64,000 nucleotides of DNA, taken from IMG/VR virus record IMGVR_UViG_3300025011_000041, positions 1 through 64,000 of that record. The stretch is one strand, 5' to 3'. The position numbers and the translations under genes are program-made. Positions within the stretch are counted from its first letter, which is position 1. Each line of letters starts with the position of its first letter. Source of the stretch: a virus. This document shows, one piece after another, positions 57,329-64,000 of this stretch. Under the pieces are notes generated by a model. That model worked only from the letters and a program-made list of their open reading frames with translations, was not told the origin of the DNA and did no database searches.

Positions 57329-58096
57329 ATGAGTATTAAAACATTGATCCCAGAAGAAGCCTGTATAGTAGTACAATTATCTGTTGTTAAAAGATTTGGT
57401 CAAGTCCCTGCTGAAATACTTAGTAGATTAGATTATTGGATGGATAGTTCGACAACGTATAAACAAAATGAATGGTGGGTTTATAAAACATATGAAAACT
57501 TTATGGAAGAGTTGGGAAAATCTGAATCAACAATCACAAGAGCATTAAATGTATTAGAGAAATGTGGAGTCCTTATTTCTAAAAAATTTAATAGTTTTAA
57601 AAATCATCATGTTAAATTTTATAGAATTGATTATGATTTATTTTATGAAATTATTGGAATACCAAATCCTAGAAAAGAAGAGAGAAAACCTAAATCTGTG
57701 GATAACTTAATTCAAAAAAGTCAAAATGAAGGAATCGGAAATATTCAAAATGAAGGAATCTATACAGATAATACTAATACAATTAATACTCTTTCTGTAT
57801 GTATGGATTCTCAGAAATATGAATTAGTAAAAGAAGAATTTTGGAATCAAGAAGAAGATTGGTCTATCATAAAAACTCTTGGCGATTCTCGGATAGACCC
57901 AGATTCTAGTTTCGCAATGACTATAACTAGTATAATGAGAGAGGTACAAGCAAATTCTGACCAATTGAAGGAAGCGCTTTCAATACTTTTTAATGCAAAA
58001 TTCCATATTAAAAATCCTTTTGGTTTTGTTAAGAAAGTTCTTAGAGATTTTGTTTCAGGCGAAAGTGCTTATTTTAATTATCATTATCAATCATGA
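57329..58096 (+). CDS. Replication-initiator-like winged-helix protein
   Basis: ATG 57329 follows TGAAAGAAGG. Residues about 10-105 form a winged helix (ACIVVQLSVVKRFGQVPAEI, WVYKTYENFMEELGKSESTI, TRALNVLEKCGVLISKKF) like the N-terminal domain of Bacillota plasmid initiators and phage replication proteins. A polar linker contains a short repeat (NEGIGN, NEGIYT). The C-terminal 75 residues are helical (TSIMREVQANSDQLKEALSI). It lies beside DnaA boxes and partition genes, so origin binding is likely. It could instead be a DnaD-like loader. Confidence 0.6.
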   Translation: MSIKTLIPEEACIVVQLSVVKRFGQVPAEILSRLDYWMDSSTTYKQNEWWVYKTYENFMEELGKSESTITRALNVLEKCGVLISKKFNSFKNHHVKFYRIDYDLFYEIIGIPNPRKEERKPKSVDNLIQKSQNEGIGNIQNEGIYTDNTNTINTLSVCMDSQKYELVKEEFWNQEEDWSIIKTLGDSRIDPDSSFAMTITSIMREVQANSDQLKEALSILFNAKFHIKNPFGFVKKVLRDFVSGESAYFNYHYQS

Positions 58097-58112
58097 AAGG
58101 ATATGTTTAAAA

Positions 58113-58199
58113 ATGCAAAGACAAAAAACATGGGAACTTCAAGAATGTAAAGATTCATATCAAGAATTAATTGATTCAGTTGAATCATCAGAAATTTAA
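58113..58199 (+). CDS. Small hypothetical protein (28 aa)
   Basis: ATG 58113 has AAAGGATATG 8 nt upstream, soon after the initiator stop. The peptide MQRQKTWELQECKDSYQELI DSVESSEI is acidic. It may be cotranscribed with the initiator. Confidence 0.35.
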   Translation: MQRQKTWELQECKDSYQELIDSVESSEI

Positions 58200-58211
58200 G
58201 TAAGTGAAAGA

Positions 58212-58334
58212 ATGAAAGTTATTGCCAAAGAAATAGCAATAACTTCATATTTGAATAATTTAGAACCTAATTTAGAAAATTTTAAAAATAGAGTTGTTAG
58301 AGAGAATAGGATTATGAATCATAATAATTATTAG
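58212..58334 (+). CDS. Small hypothetical protein (40 aa)
   Basis: ATG 58212 is preceded by AAGTGAAAGA, a weak ribosome site. The peptide MKVIAKEIAITSYLNNLEPN then LENFKNRVVRENRIMNHNNY looks helical. Uncertain. Confidence 0.35.
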   Translation: MKVIAKEIAITSYLNNLEPNLENFKNRVVRENRIMNHNNY

Positions 58335-58349
58335 ATTTATTAATTAATA

Positions 58350-58721
58350 TCAACCCTCTACAATATCAATAAAGAATTCTCCTTGACCATTGCCCAATAA
58401 TCCATCCATTCTACCAAACAGCAATTTCCCACTATCACTATATTTTACAGAACTGACATTTTCACCACAACACTCGCATTTCATATCTTTTGTCATAAAT
58501 AATCCATTATGTGTAGCATCAGGAAACATATATTTAATATCGTCATTAAATATATTCATTACTTCAGCTTTCGCTTTTTCAAGTGATGAATAATATTCAG
58601 ATTTTGCAAAAATTCCTGATTCATCTTCATTATTATTTAATTGGATTCCAAATCTCACCTGATATTTGATATTGTTAGTATTAGTGGTATTTTTACATTT
58701 GAATTGTTTAATCTTTGCCAT
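58350..58721 (-). CDS. Hypothetical early protein with Cys pair (123 aa)
   Basis: ATG at 58721 follows AAAGAAGGAACAATAA. The product has a beta-rich N-terminus, a CECCGENVSSVKY cluster near residue 82, and an acidic end (GNGQGEFFIDIVEG). It closes the nucleotide-metabolism operon and is separated from the next gene by a TTTA repeat. No function recognised. Confidence 0.6.
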   Translation of the reverse strand: MAKIKQFKCKNTTNTNNIKYQVRFGIQLNNNEDESGIFAKSEYYSSLEKAKAEVMNIFNDDIKYMFPDATHNGLFMTKDMKCECCGENVSSVKYSDSGKLLFGRMDGLLGNGQGEFFIDIVEG

Positions 58722-58742
58722 TTATTGTTCCTTCTTTCATTG

Positions 58743-58787
<45 letters not shown>

Positions 58788-58788
<1 letters not shown>

Positions 58789-59210
58789 TAACATCCATTC
58801 TCACAAACTAAATATCTTTCTGATTCTCTTTTTGATCCCCATATCTCCTCGTATTCCACCTTTAAAACAAGATTTCCTCTACACTCAGGACAAATTCCTT
58901 CTTGTTTGCAATATTTTTCATTTTCCGTTTCAAGATAGTCATAAAATGAATTTTCATCCAGTATTTCTATGATGGGTATTTCTTTATTAATAAACTTAAT
59001 CCATATGTCATTTGAAACATCATATTCTAAGAAATTTTCAATATCATTACCATCATTATCATTATTGCTTTCTGATTCGCCAATATTATTTTTTAATGAT
59101 TGATTATACATATAATCTGCATAATCATTGCATGGGAAGTTACAAGAACTACTCTTTGCCCTATCGCACATGTTACACATTTTATGTATTTCCTTATAAT
59201 CTTCCTTCAT
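58788..59210 (-). CDS. Zinc-ribbon-containing early protein (140 aa)
   Basis: ATG at 59210 follows AAAGGAGAAATAA. Three cysteine groups are seen: CNMCDRAKSSSCNFPCNDYA (12-31), CKQEGICPECRGN (near 103-115) and CENGC at the end. The middle is very acidic (ESESNNDNDGNDIENFLEYD). The metal-binding layout resembles small phage proteins of unknown role. Confidence 0.6.
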
Positions 59211-59227
59211 TTATTTCTCCTTTATTT

Positions 59228-59803
59228 TTACAACAATTCTTTTGCTACATCTGTCCAATTCCACAATCTCTTGTAATCATTTGTTTTACTCCATGGATAA
59301 TCTTTACCAAACACATATTTATTTACAGCATTGCTAGAAATTAAATTTGATACATGGTCATCAATAAAAATAGAATCAGGATAATTCATTTGGATTATTT
59401 CTTTGTTCATTTTAATGCCATTATTATACATGAGAATATAATCCTTAATAAATGGTAAAGTTTCTTGCAGGTATAGTGCTTTTAATGATAAATTAATTGG
59501 AGTTCCAATTGATGCAATAATTATCTGATATTTTTCATTTAATTCTTTTAATATCTCAAATGTATTGTCATTTATTAATTCAAGACAATCGAAAAATAGT
59601 GGATTTTCAAATATATCTAAGACATCTGATTCAGATTTGAGGATAGGACATTGATTACTAAAATTCCATGTATCAACCAGTTCCCAATTAGCAGGAGTAA
59701 AATCTTTATGATATTCATATATGAAATTATAAGAAGTGCAGAAACTTCTAGTTGAATTTGTGATGGTATTGTCACAATCCAAAAACAACTTGATTTTAGG
59801 CAT
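59228..59803 (-). CDS. 5'(3')-deoxyribonucleotidase (NT5C-like HAD phosphatase)
   Basis: ATG at 59803 follows AAAAAGGAGG. The HAD signature IKLFLDCDNTITNS (nucleophile Asp near 9, DxDN) opens the protein; a second motif (IIASIGTP) and the acidic motif IFIDDHVSNL near 146-155 complete it. Members dephosphorylate deoxynucleoside monophosphates. It overlaps the stop of the diphosphohydrolase-like gene, so the two are coupled. It probably helps tune dNTP pools with the thymidylate synthase and DHFR encoded next to it. Confidence 0.75.
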   Translation of the reverse strand: MPKIKLFLDCDNTITNSTRSFCTSYNFIYEYHKDFTPANWELVDTWNFSNQCPILKSESDVLDIFENPLFFDCLELINDNTFEILKELNEKYQIIIASIGTPINLSLKALYLQETLPFIKDYILMYNNGIKMNKEIIQMNYPDSIFIDDHVSNLISSNAVNKYVFGKDYPWSKTNDYKRLWNWTDVAKELL

Positions 59804-60185
59804 TGGTATCCTCCTTTTTACTTAAATAATGTGGCATATCATCCCAATTTAATTCATTCAATTCTTGATGATGCATAATAGCAAAAGCATTCCATGAAAT
59901 AGCAGATAAGTGATCTTCTGTTTCATCACCTTTCATCCAAGCAATGACATGTCTAAACATTGAAGCTGTATATCTTGAAAATGGCATTCCTTTTTCATAA
60001 TTCCTATCTCCATATTTATTAGCTCCTAATTCATACCATTTAGCTATTCTTGTAAGTGCAAATGGAGTAATTAAATCTGGTCTACCTTTTCCAGTAGCAG
60101 GTTCTCTTTGTGCAGCATTTTTACCAAATGTAATTCTATCTCCTCCGTCTTGCATTTTCCCATCTAAAGAATTATTATTTGTCAT
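59796..60185 (-). CDS. dATP/dGTP diphosphohydrolase-like protein (DUF5664)
   Basis: The 129-aa protein reads KGRPDLITPFALTRIAKWYE, then GANKYGDRNYEKGMPFSRYT and SMFRHVIAWMKGDETEDHLS, the conserved core of the DUF5664 / dATP-dGTP diphosphohydrolase domain. MazZ-type relatives hydrolyse dATP or dGTP in phages with altered purines. No PurZ-like gene occurs in this window, so a pool-sanitising role is the safer reading. The ATG at 60185 follows AAGGAGAGAAATAA. Confidence 0.7.
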   Translation of the reverse strand: MTNNNSLDGKMQDGGDRITFGKNAAQREPATGKGRPDLITPFALTRIAKWYELGANKYGDRNYEKGMPFSRYTASMFRHVIAWMKGDETEDHLSAISWNAFAIMHHQELNELNWDDMPHYLSKKEDTNA

Positions 60186-60198
60186 ATTATTTCTCTCC

Positions 60199-60690
60199 TT
60201 ACTTTTTAATATATTTTACAAATCTATATTCAACATCTTCAAAGTTTTTGTTTTCACTAATAGATACCATTCTCCATTTTTCATATTCATCTAAATCAAC
60301 AAAATACTTATCTACATCAACACATTCTTTTTCAATTTTAGTTACATACGCTTCATTACAAAAATCTAAAAGTTGAAAATATATTGATTCTCCACCTATA
60401 ATAAAAACATCATCTGAATCATACTTGTCTAATTCAATAAATAGTTCATTTAAAGACCTACAAATATTAATTTTATCATTAAAGAAACTAATATTCTTAC
60501 TTAGTACAATATTAACTCTGTCCTTCAAAGGTTCTTTATTTGGTAATGATTCGAACGTTTCTCTCCCCATGACAACGACTTTACCTAAAGTAATTTGTTT
60601 AAATAATTTCATATCTTCTGGAATCCAAAATAACAAATTTCCTTTATTCCCAATTCCCCAATTTGAATCAACTGCAACAATAATTTTCAT
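60199..60690 (-). CDS. folA: Dihydrofolate reductase
   Basis: ATG at 60690 follows TAGGGGGTG. The 163-aa protein has all DHFR landmarks: MKIIVAVDSNWGIGNKGNL with the WGIG loop, the catalytic acid in PEDMKLFKQIT, VVVMGRETFESLP (NADPH binding) and FIIGGESIYFQLL. It regenerates tetrahydrofolate used by the thymidylate synthase encoded 10 bp upstream, as in many phages with thyA-folA pairs. Length and motifs look intact. Confidence 0.9.
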   Translation of the reverse strand: MKIIVAVDSNWGIGNKGNLLFWIPEDMKLFKQITLGKVVVMGRETFESLPNKEPLKDRVNIVLSKNISFFNDKINICRSLNELFIELDKYDSDDVFIIGGESIYFQLLDFCNEAYVTKIEKECVDVDKYFVDLDEYEKWRMVSISENKNFEDVEYRFVKYIKK

Positions 60691-60700
60691 TTAACACCCC

Positions 60701-61531
60701 CTATATTGCAACAGGAATATTTTTAATTTGTAGATTGCTTTGATAGTTTTCTAATACAAAATCTTCAACTTTAAAGTCATAAAAATCTTTTATATCTGGG
60801 TTAATTAGTAATTTTGGCGTTGGATATTGAGTTCTTTGAATTAATTCTTTGATTAAAGGAATATGTCTATCATAAATATGGGCATCAGCAATTGCGTGTA
60901 CAAATTCTCCAGCTTGTAAATTACTAACCTGCGCAAACATATGTACAAGAATTGCATATTGGCATACATTCCAATTATTTGCTACTAAAATATCCTGTGA
61001 ACGTTGATTCAATATTGCATTAAGTTTATTATCAACAACATTGAATGTCATACCGTAAGCACAAGGATATAGACCCATTTCATGTAAATCTTCATGATTA
61101 TACATATTGGTAATGATTCTTCTGCTATATGGATTATTTTTTAAGTCATATAACACTCTATCAACTTGATCGAATTTACCTTCCTTATATTGATGTTTAA
61201 CTCCTAGTTGATATCCGTATGCTTTGCCTATCGTTCCATTTTCATCTGTCCAACTATTCCAAATATTACTATTTAAATCATTAACATTATTAGATTTTTT
61301 TTGCCAAATCCATAATAGTTCGTCAATTGTAGATTTTAAATTTGTTGGTCTTAATGTCATAATTGGAAATTCTTCTGCAAGATTATATCTGTTAATTATA
61401 CCAAACTTCTTAATTGTATGTGCTGGAGTTCCATCCTCCCATTTTGGTCTTACCTGTTCATTTTCAGAAGAAAATCCATTTTTAAGTATATCTTTACACA
61501 TTGTAATAAAAACTATATCTGCCTTGCTCAT
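60701..61531 (-). CDS. thyA: Thymidylate synthase
   Basis: The 276-aa protein (ATG at 61531 after GAGAGGAAG) has the ThyA elements: NPYSRRIITNMYN (phosphate Arg pair), the nucleophile Cys157 in LYPCAYG, NQRSQDILVA, and DAHIYDRHIP. It makes dTMP from dUMP. The LYPCAYG active-site context differs from the LPPCH of E. coli ThyA and recalls the phage-type enzyme of Bacillus; this is from memory of the family. It supplies dTMP together with DHFR. Confidence 0.9.
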   Translation of the reverse strand: MSKADIVFITMCKDILKNGFSSENEQVRPKWEDGTPAHTIKKFGIINRYNLAEEFPIMTLRPTNLKSTIDELLWIWQKKSNNVNDLNSNIWNSWTDENGTIGKAYGYQLGVKHQYKEGKFDQVDRVLYDLKNNPYSRRIITNMYNHEDLHEMGLYPCAYGMTFNVVDNKLNAILNQRSQDILVANNWNVCQYAILVHMFAQVSNLQAGEFVHAIADAHIYDRHIPLIKELIQRTQYPTPKLLINPDIKDFYDFKVEDFVLENYQSNLQIKNIPVAI

Positions 61532-61550
61532 AATAATCTTCCTCTCTTAA

Positions 61551-62066
61551 TTAAAATTTAATCTTTTCATACTTTCCTTTATTCCTATAAACACATACAT
61601 TTTTAAAGCTATTGCATTGTTCACATCGTCTTTCATAAAACAATAGAGGATTCATGCAGGTTGTTTTATTATCAATTGATTTGAATCCGTTTTTTAATAC
61701 CTCCATCTCAATCTCAGAAATTTCCTCCTGATTATATTCTTGATCTTTATTTCCTCTATACTCTTCTTCATTTGCTAATTCTGCTTCATGTTCTTCTAAG
61801 TTTTTTAAGATATTGCCATTAATATCTTTTAATTCAGAATCATCCAACGAAAATTTAATACCATAATATTCGTTTTGGTTTTTATGACTCCTTTTTGTAA
61901 TGATAGCAATGGTATTTCGATATTCATCTATAATACCCTTATAGATTATATTTTCTCCAATTTCAAAAGAATATTTAAATTTAGATTGTTCACTAGTTTC
62001 TTTATATTTATCTTGTTTTTTAGACTTGCTTGATGTTTGGCTAAGTAATGATTTTCCTTTTGCCAT
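61551..62066 (-). CDS. Hypothetical basic-acidic protein with C-terminal Cys cluster (171 aa)
   Basis: I choose ATG 62066 after AAGGTGGTGAAAA; an upstream in-frame start at 62078 is inside that ribosome site. The N-terminus is lysine/serine rich, residues about 35-75 resemble a small barrel (IGENIIYKGIIDEYRNTIAI), and the C-terminus has FYERRCEQCNSFKNVCVYRN, a Cys pattern like that at the end of the RusA-like protein (CIGCKRYKNNC). It begins the thymidylate operon; function unknown. Confidence 0.6.
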   Translation of the reverse strand: MAKGKSLLSQTSSKSKKQDKYKETSEQSKFKYSFEIGENIIYKGIIDEYRNTIAIITKRSHKNQNEYYGIKFSLDDSELKDINGNILKNLEEHEAELANEEEYRGNKDQEYNQEEISEIEMEVLKNGFKSIDNKTTCMNPLLFYERRCEQCNSFKNVCVYRNKGKYEKIKF

Positions 62067-62158
62067 AATTTTCACCACCTTATAATAAATATTATATATT
62101 AATCCACAAACTAAGTCAAATTAAATAATTATTTATGTATTTAGTATTTGTTCCGCAC

Positions 62159-62371
62159 TCAATATCTTACAAAACCAGTAATCTCAATTTCTACTTCATC
62201 AGTTCTCATAAATTCCTCAATATCTTTTTCCTCAAATTTATCAGGGAAAGAACAATATTTATGATTATTGTCTGCTAAATTTTGCATATCATTAATTTCT
62301 TTTGCATCAAATATTAACAATATAGGAACTTGAGTAGAATCATAAATTACATCATTAATTTTTACTAACAT
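62159..62371 (-). CDS. Small acidic hypothetical protein (70 aa)
   Basis: ATG at 62371 follows GAGGAGGAATACATA. The product MLVKINDVIYDSTQVPILLI ... is beta-strand rich at the start and acidic later (KFEEKDIEEFMRTDEVEIEI). It belongs to the run of small early genes. No family recognised. Confidence 0.6.
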   Translation of the reverse strand: MLVKINDVIYDSTQVPILLIFDAKEINDMQNLADNNHKYCSFPDKFEEKDIEEFMRTDEVEIEITGFVRY

Positions 62372-62490
62372 TATGTATTCCTCCTCTAATTTTGCTTCTC
62401 TAAGCCTTCACAAATCAATCCTTGACACAATTCTACCCTAACAAAATTCAAATCAATTCTACAGACCATTCTGTCGCTCATAGAGCATTT

Positions 62491-62658
62491 CTACTTCAAT
62501 AAGTCAGGCTCGTTTAATAGTTCATAGGCTACTTTGATAGTTTGTCTAAGGATAATGTCACACTCACTAAAATCTTTACCTTCAAAGGTTGTAATAAAAA
62601 ATTCCATCATTTTGTCATAATGTTTTGCTTCTAATTCATTTGCATTGTTTTTAGTCAT
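62491..62658 (-). CDS. Small helical protein (55 aa)
   Basis: ATG at 62658 follows TTAAAGGAGTATGAT. The product MTKNNANELEAKHYDKMMEF then FITTFEGKDFSECDIILRQT and so on is helical, with one cysteine. It is too short for many gene callers but has a perfect ribosome site. Function unknown. Confidence 0.6.
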   Translation of the reverse strand: MTKNNANELEAKHYDKMMEFFITTFEGKDFSECDIILRQTIKVAYELLNEPDLLK

Positions 62659-62730
62659 ATTAATCATACTCCTTTAAATTTTATTTCATTAATTTAGTTA
62701 GAGTGAAATAAGACGTAGTAAATATAATCC

Positions 62731-62904
62731 TTATTTCACTCTAAATTCCTTATATTTCAAACAATCTAAACTTCCATATTTTACTCCACTCTGCAACCAA
62801 CATGTATTCATATAACCATATTCTAATTTAGAAACACCTAAACATAATGCAATAGAATTACTCATATTATGAATACATTTAATAAGATTGCAATTTTGAT
62901 TCAT
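62731..62904 (-). CDS. Cysteine-rich small protein (57 aa)
   Basis: ATG at 62904 has AAAGAGAG upstream. The product MNQNCNLIKCIHNMSNSIAL and onward has five cysteines spaced through the chain. It may bind metal. It stands just downstream of a Cys-rich gene, in the same direction. Confidence 0.5.
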   Translation of the reverse strand: MNQNCNLIKCIHNMSNSIALCLGVSKLEYGYMNTCWLQSGVKYGSLDCLKYKEFRVK

Positions 62905-62911
62905 ATTGATA

Positions 62912-63103
62912 TCAACTCTCTTTTAGTATGAATTTTGATCTAATGTCAAGTGTCTTACTAGTTTCTGGGTAAATACAATCACAATTAAAACATTTACATT
63001 TAGAACAAAGTGCAGTATTACAACCAAAATATGATTCTAATTTTTCTTTTAAATCATTCCAATTAATACAATCAGTACATAAAACTTTAGCATCCTTATC
63101 CAT
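62912..63103 (-). CDS. Small zinc-finger protein (63 aa)
   Basis: I choose ATG 63103 after GAAGGTGAATATC, over the GTG three codons earlier. Cysteines are arranged as CTDC near 9 and CSKCKCFNCDC near 33-43, giving at least one zinc site. It may bind nucleic acid. No named family. Confidence 0.6.
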   Translation of the reverse strand: MDKDAKVLCTDCINWNDLKEKLESYFGCNTALCSKCKCFNCDCIYPETSKTLDIRSKFILKES

Positions 63104-63146
63104 GATATTCACCTTCTCTCATATTTATTATATGATTTATGAATAT

Positions 63147-63338
63147 TTATTTTACAATTTTTAATTCCAATGCAATATGTTGTTCTCTGCCCATAACATG
63201 ATATTTGTGGATGTCAACAACTTTATAATTTTTATTTTTATCTTTGATAGTGATTTGATTATTGAGTTCATAATTAGGAGTGTTTGAGGTGTATGCGGTT
63301 AGTATTTCATTCTTTGAGTTGTATAATAGAATGTCCAA
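63147..63338 (-). CDS. Small hypothetical protein (63 aa)
   Basis: TTG at 63338 abuts the stop of the upstream gene, whose end carries the AAAGGAG ribosome site. The product is beta-like (LLYNSKNEILTAYTSNTPNY; NYKVVDIHKYHVMGREQHIA), resembling small phage early proteins. No function known. Confidence 0.55.
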   Translation of the reverse strand: MDILLYNSKNEILTAYTSNTPNYELNNQITIKDKNKNYKVVDIHKYHVMGREQHIALELKIVK

Positions 63339-63530
63339 TTAGTTTTTCTCCTTTAATTCTGATTCTAATGAACCATTCTCATCTTTTACCTTACAGGAAT
63401 AACAAATGTTTTTATTACATTCTGTACGATATGATCTTGATTGTGGTTTATTACATTCATGGCAAGTTAATTTAGGTGATTTGATTCCATCTGGGATTAT
63501 GCTTCTTCCTGAGAGATATTTGTATTTCAT
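63339..63530 (-). CDS. Small zinc-ribbon protein (63 aa)
   Basis: ATG at 63530 follows AAAGGAGAAAACAAA. It has CHEC near 23 and CNKNICYSC near 38-46, a zinc-ribbon layout, and a charged tail. It is coupled to the downstream gene. Likely nucleic-acid or protein binding. Confidence 0.6.
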   Translation of the reverse strand: MKYKYLSGRSIIPDGIKSPKLTCHECNKPQSRSYRTECNKNICYSCKVKDENGSLESELKEKN

Positions 63531-63636
63531 TTTGTTTTCTCCTTTATATTCTAATAAATTATATTTCTTCTAACACATTAATCCACTTGTAATTAACCAT
63601 AGTTTGATTATATATAGCATTTGATTCGCTCCTTTC

Positions 63637-63843
63637 TTAAAAGAATTCGGATAAAGACTCTATCGTTTCATGTTTACTCATAATAGGAATAACACTATTT
63701 AACCATGCCATAGCTTTTTCTACAGTCAAGTTATTTGGAAGAATAATAGGGTATCTTCTATTATTATTATCATCTGTGACTAATATAGTTGGAGCACAAA
63801 ACTGTTCATCTCTTCGACATAGATTAATTTGAAATTGTAACAT
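63637..63843 (-). CDS. Small hypothetical protein (68 aa)
   Basis: ATG at 63843 follows ATGGAGAGAAATTT. The product MLQFQINLCRRDEQFCAPTI LVTDDNNNRRYPIILPNNLT has a beta-rich first half and a helical second half (VEKAMAWLNSVI). No family recognised. Confidence 0.55.
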   Translation of the reverse strand: MLQFQINLCRRDEQFCAPTILVTDDNNNRRYPIILPNNLTVEKAMAWLNSVIPIMSKHETIESLSEFF

Positions 63844-63886
63844 AAATTTCTCTCCATTCTTTCATAAATCAATTAAAATTTATCAT

Positions 63887-64000
63887 TTAAATTAAATCCT
63901 TTTTACACAGTTTACAATATCTAACTCTATACACATTTGGATAGTCGTGATCGGTATACTCTGCAAACTCACTATGAGGACATACTGCTTGAAGTGCAGT
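63887..64000 (-). CDS. Partial protein with cysteine/histidine residues, cut by window edge
   Basis: The last 37 codons of a minus-strand gene are visible, reading TALQAVCPHSEFAEYTDHDY and ending YCKLCKKDLI. The CPH and CKLC residues suggest a zinc-binding C-terminus. The start lies beyond the window. Confidence 0.5.
   Translation of the reverse strand, partial: TALQAVCPHSEFAEYTDHDYPNVYRVRYCKLCKKDLI

Overview
The window is part of a low-GC Bacillota (Firmicutes) phage genome that also carries plasmid genes, so it is best read as a phage-plasmid (extrachromosomal prophage) or a very large temperate phage. The evidence is AT-rich DNA, strong AAGGAGG ribosome binding sites, frequent TTG starts, a long siphovirus-type tail and lysis module, and, in the same sequence, a ParM/ParR partition pair, a KfrA-like coiled-coil DNA-binding protein, a replication-initiator-like protein and DnaA boxes. 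No terminase, portal or capsid gene is present, so both ends are open. The host genus cannot be fixed from sequence alone.

Layout: 0.1-10.6 kb holds regulation and recombination genes: an ORF6N antirepressor, a RusA-like resolvase, a frameshifted zinc-finger/PD-(D/E)XK nuclease, a tyrosine recombinase, a GIY-YIG/KilAC-like fusion, a secreted Ig-like protein, a Bro-N/ORF6C antirepressor facing an XRE regulator, small ORFs, and a MazF/PemK-type toxin. 10.8-38.4 kb is the tail module: a chaperone-like protein, a gp10-like protein, a 3017-residue tape measure, small tail proteins, hub and baseplate-like proteins, and two large fibre or receptor-binding proteins. It is interrupted by three homing-endonuclease-type genes, a second tyrosine recombinase and a reverse-strand moron. 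38.5-41.9 kb is lysis: a permuted NlpC/P60-like protein, an amidase, an XhlA-like protein and an LLH-type holin. 41.9-47.3 kb holds an HNH/antirepressor-like protein, an AEP primase with a CHC2 zinc finger, and an EDxHD-type endonuclease.

47.3-53.0 kb, on the minus strand, is the least explained part: a compact operon of three small membrane proteins, a VirB4/HerA-type ATPase, a membrane-anchored M23 peptidase, two small acidic proteins and a DGQHR/DndB-like protein. It looks like a minimal envelope-spanning or DNA-translocation machine without a visible relaxase. 53.1-53.3 kb has a tiny hydrophobic peptide with a structured 3' region. 53.4-58.3 kb is the plasmid-maintenance block (winged-helix protein, ParR, ParM, GTATAC boxes, KfrA-like protein, DnaA boxes, initiator). 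58.3-64 kb, minus strand, is nucleotide metabolism (5'(3')-nucleotidase, dATP/dGTP diphosphohydrolase-like protein, DHFR, thymidylate synthase) followed by small zinc-binding early proteins.

Across the window there are at least seven nuclease genes of homing type using several folds, repeated three-way-junction terminators, and TAAATAA runs filling inter-gene gaps. Together these indicate a mosaic genome under heavy invasion by selfish endonucleases.
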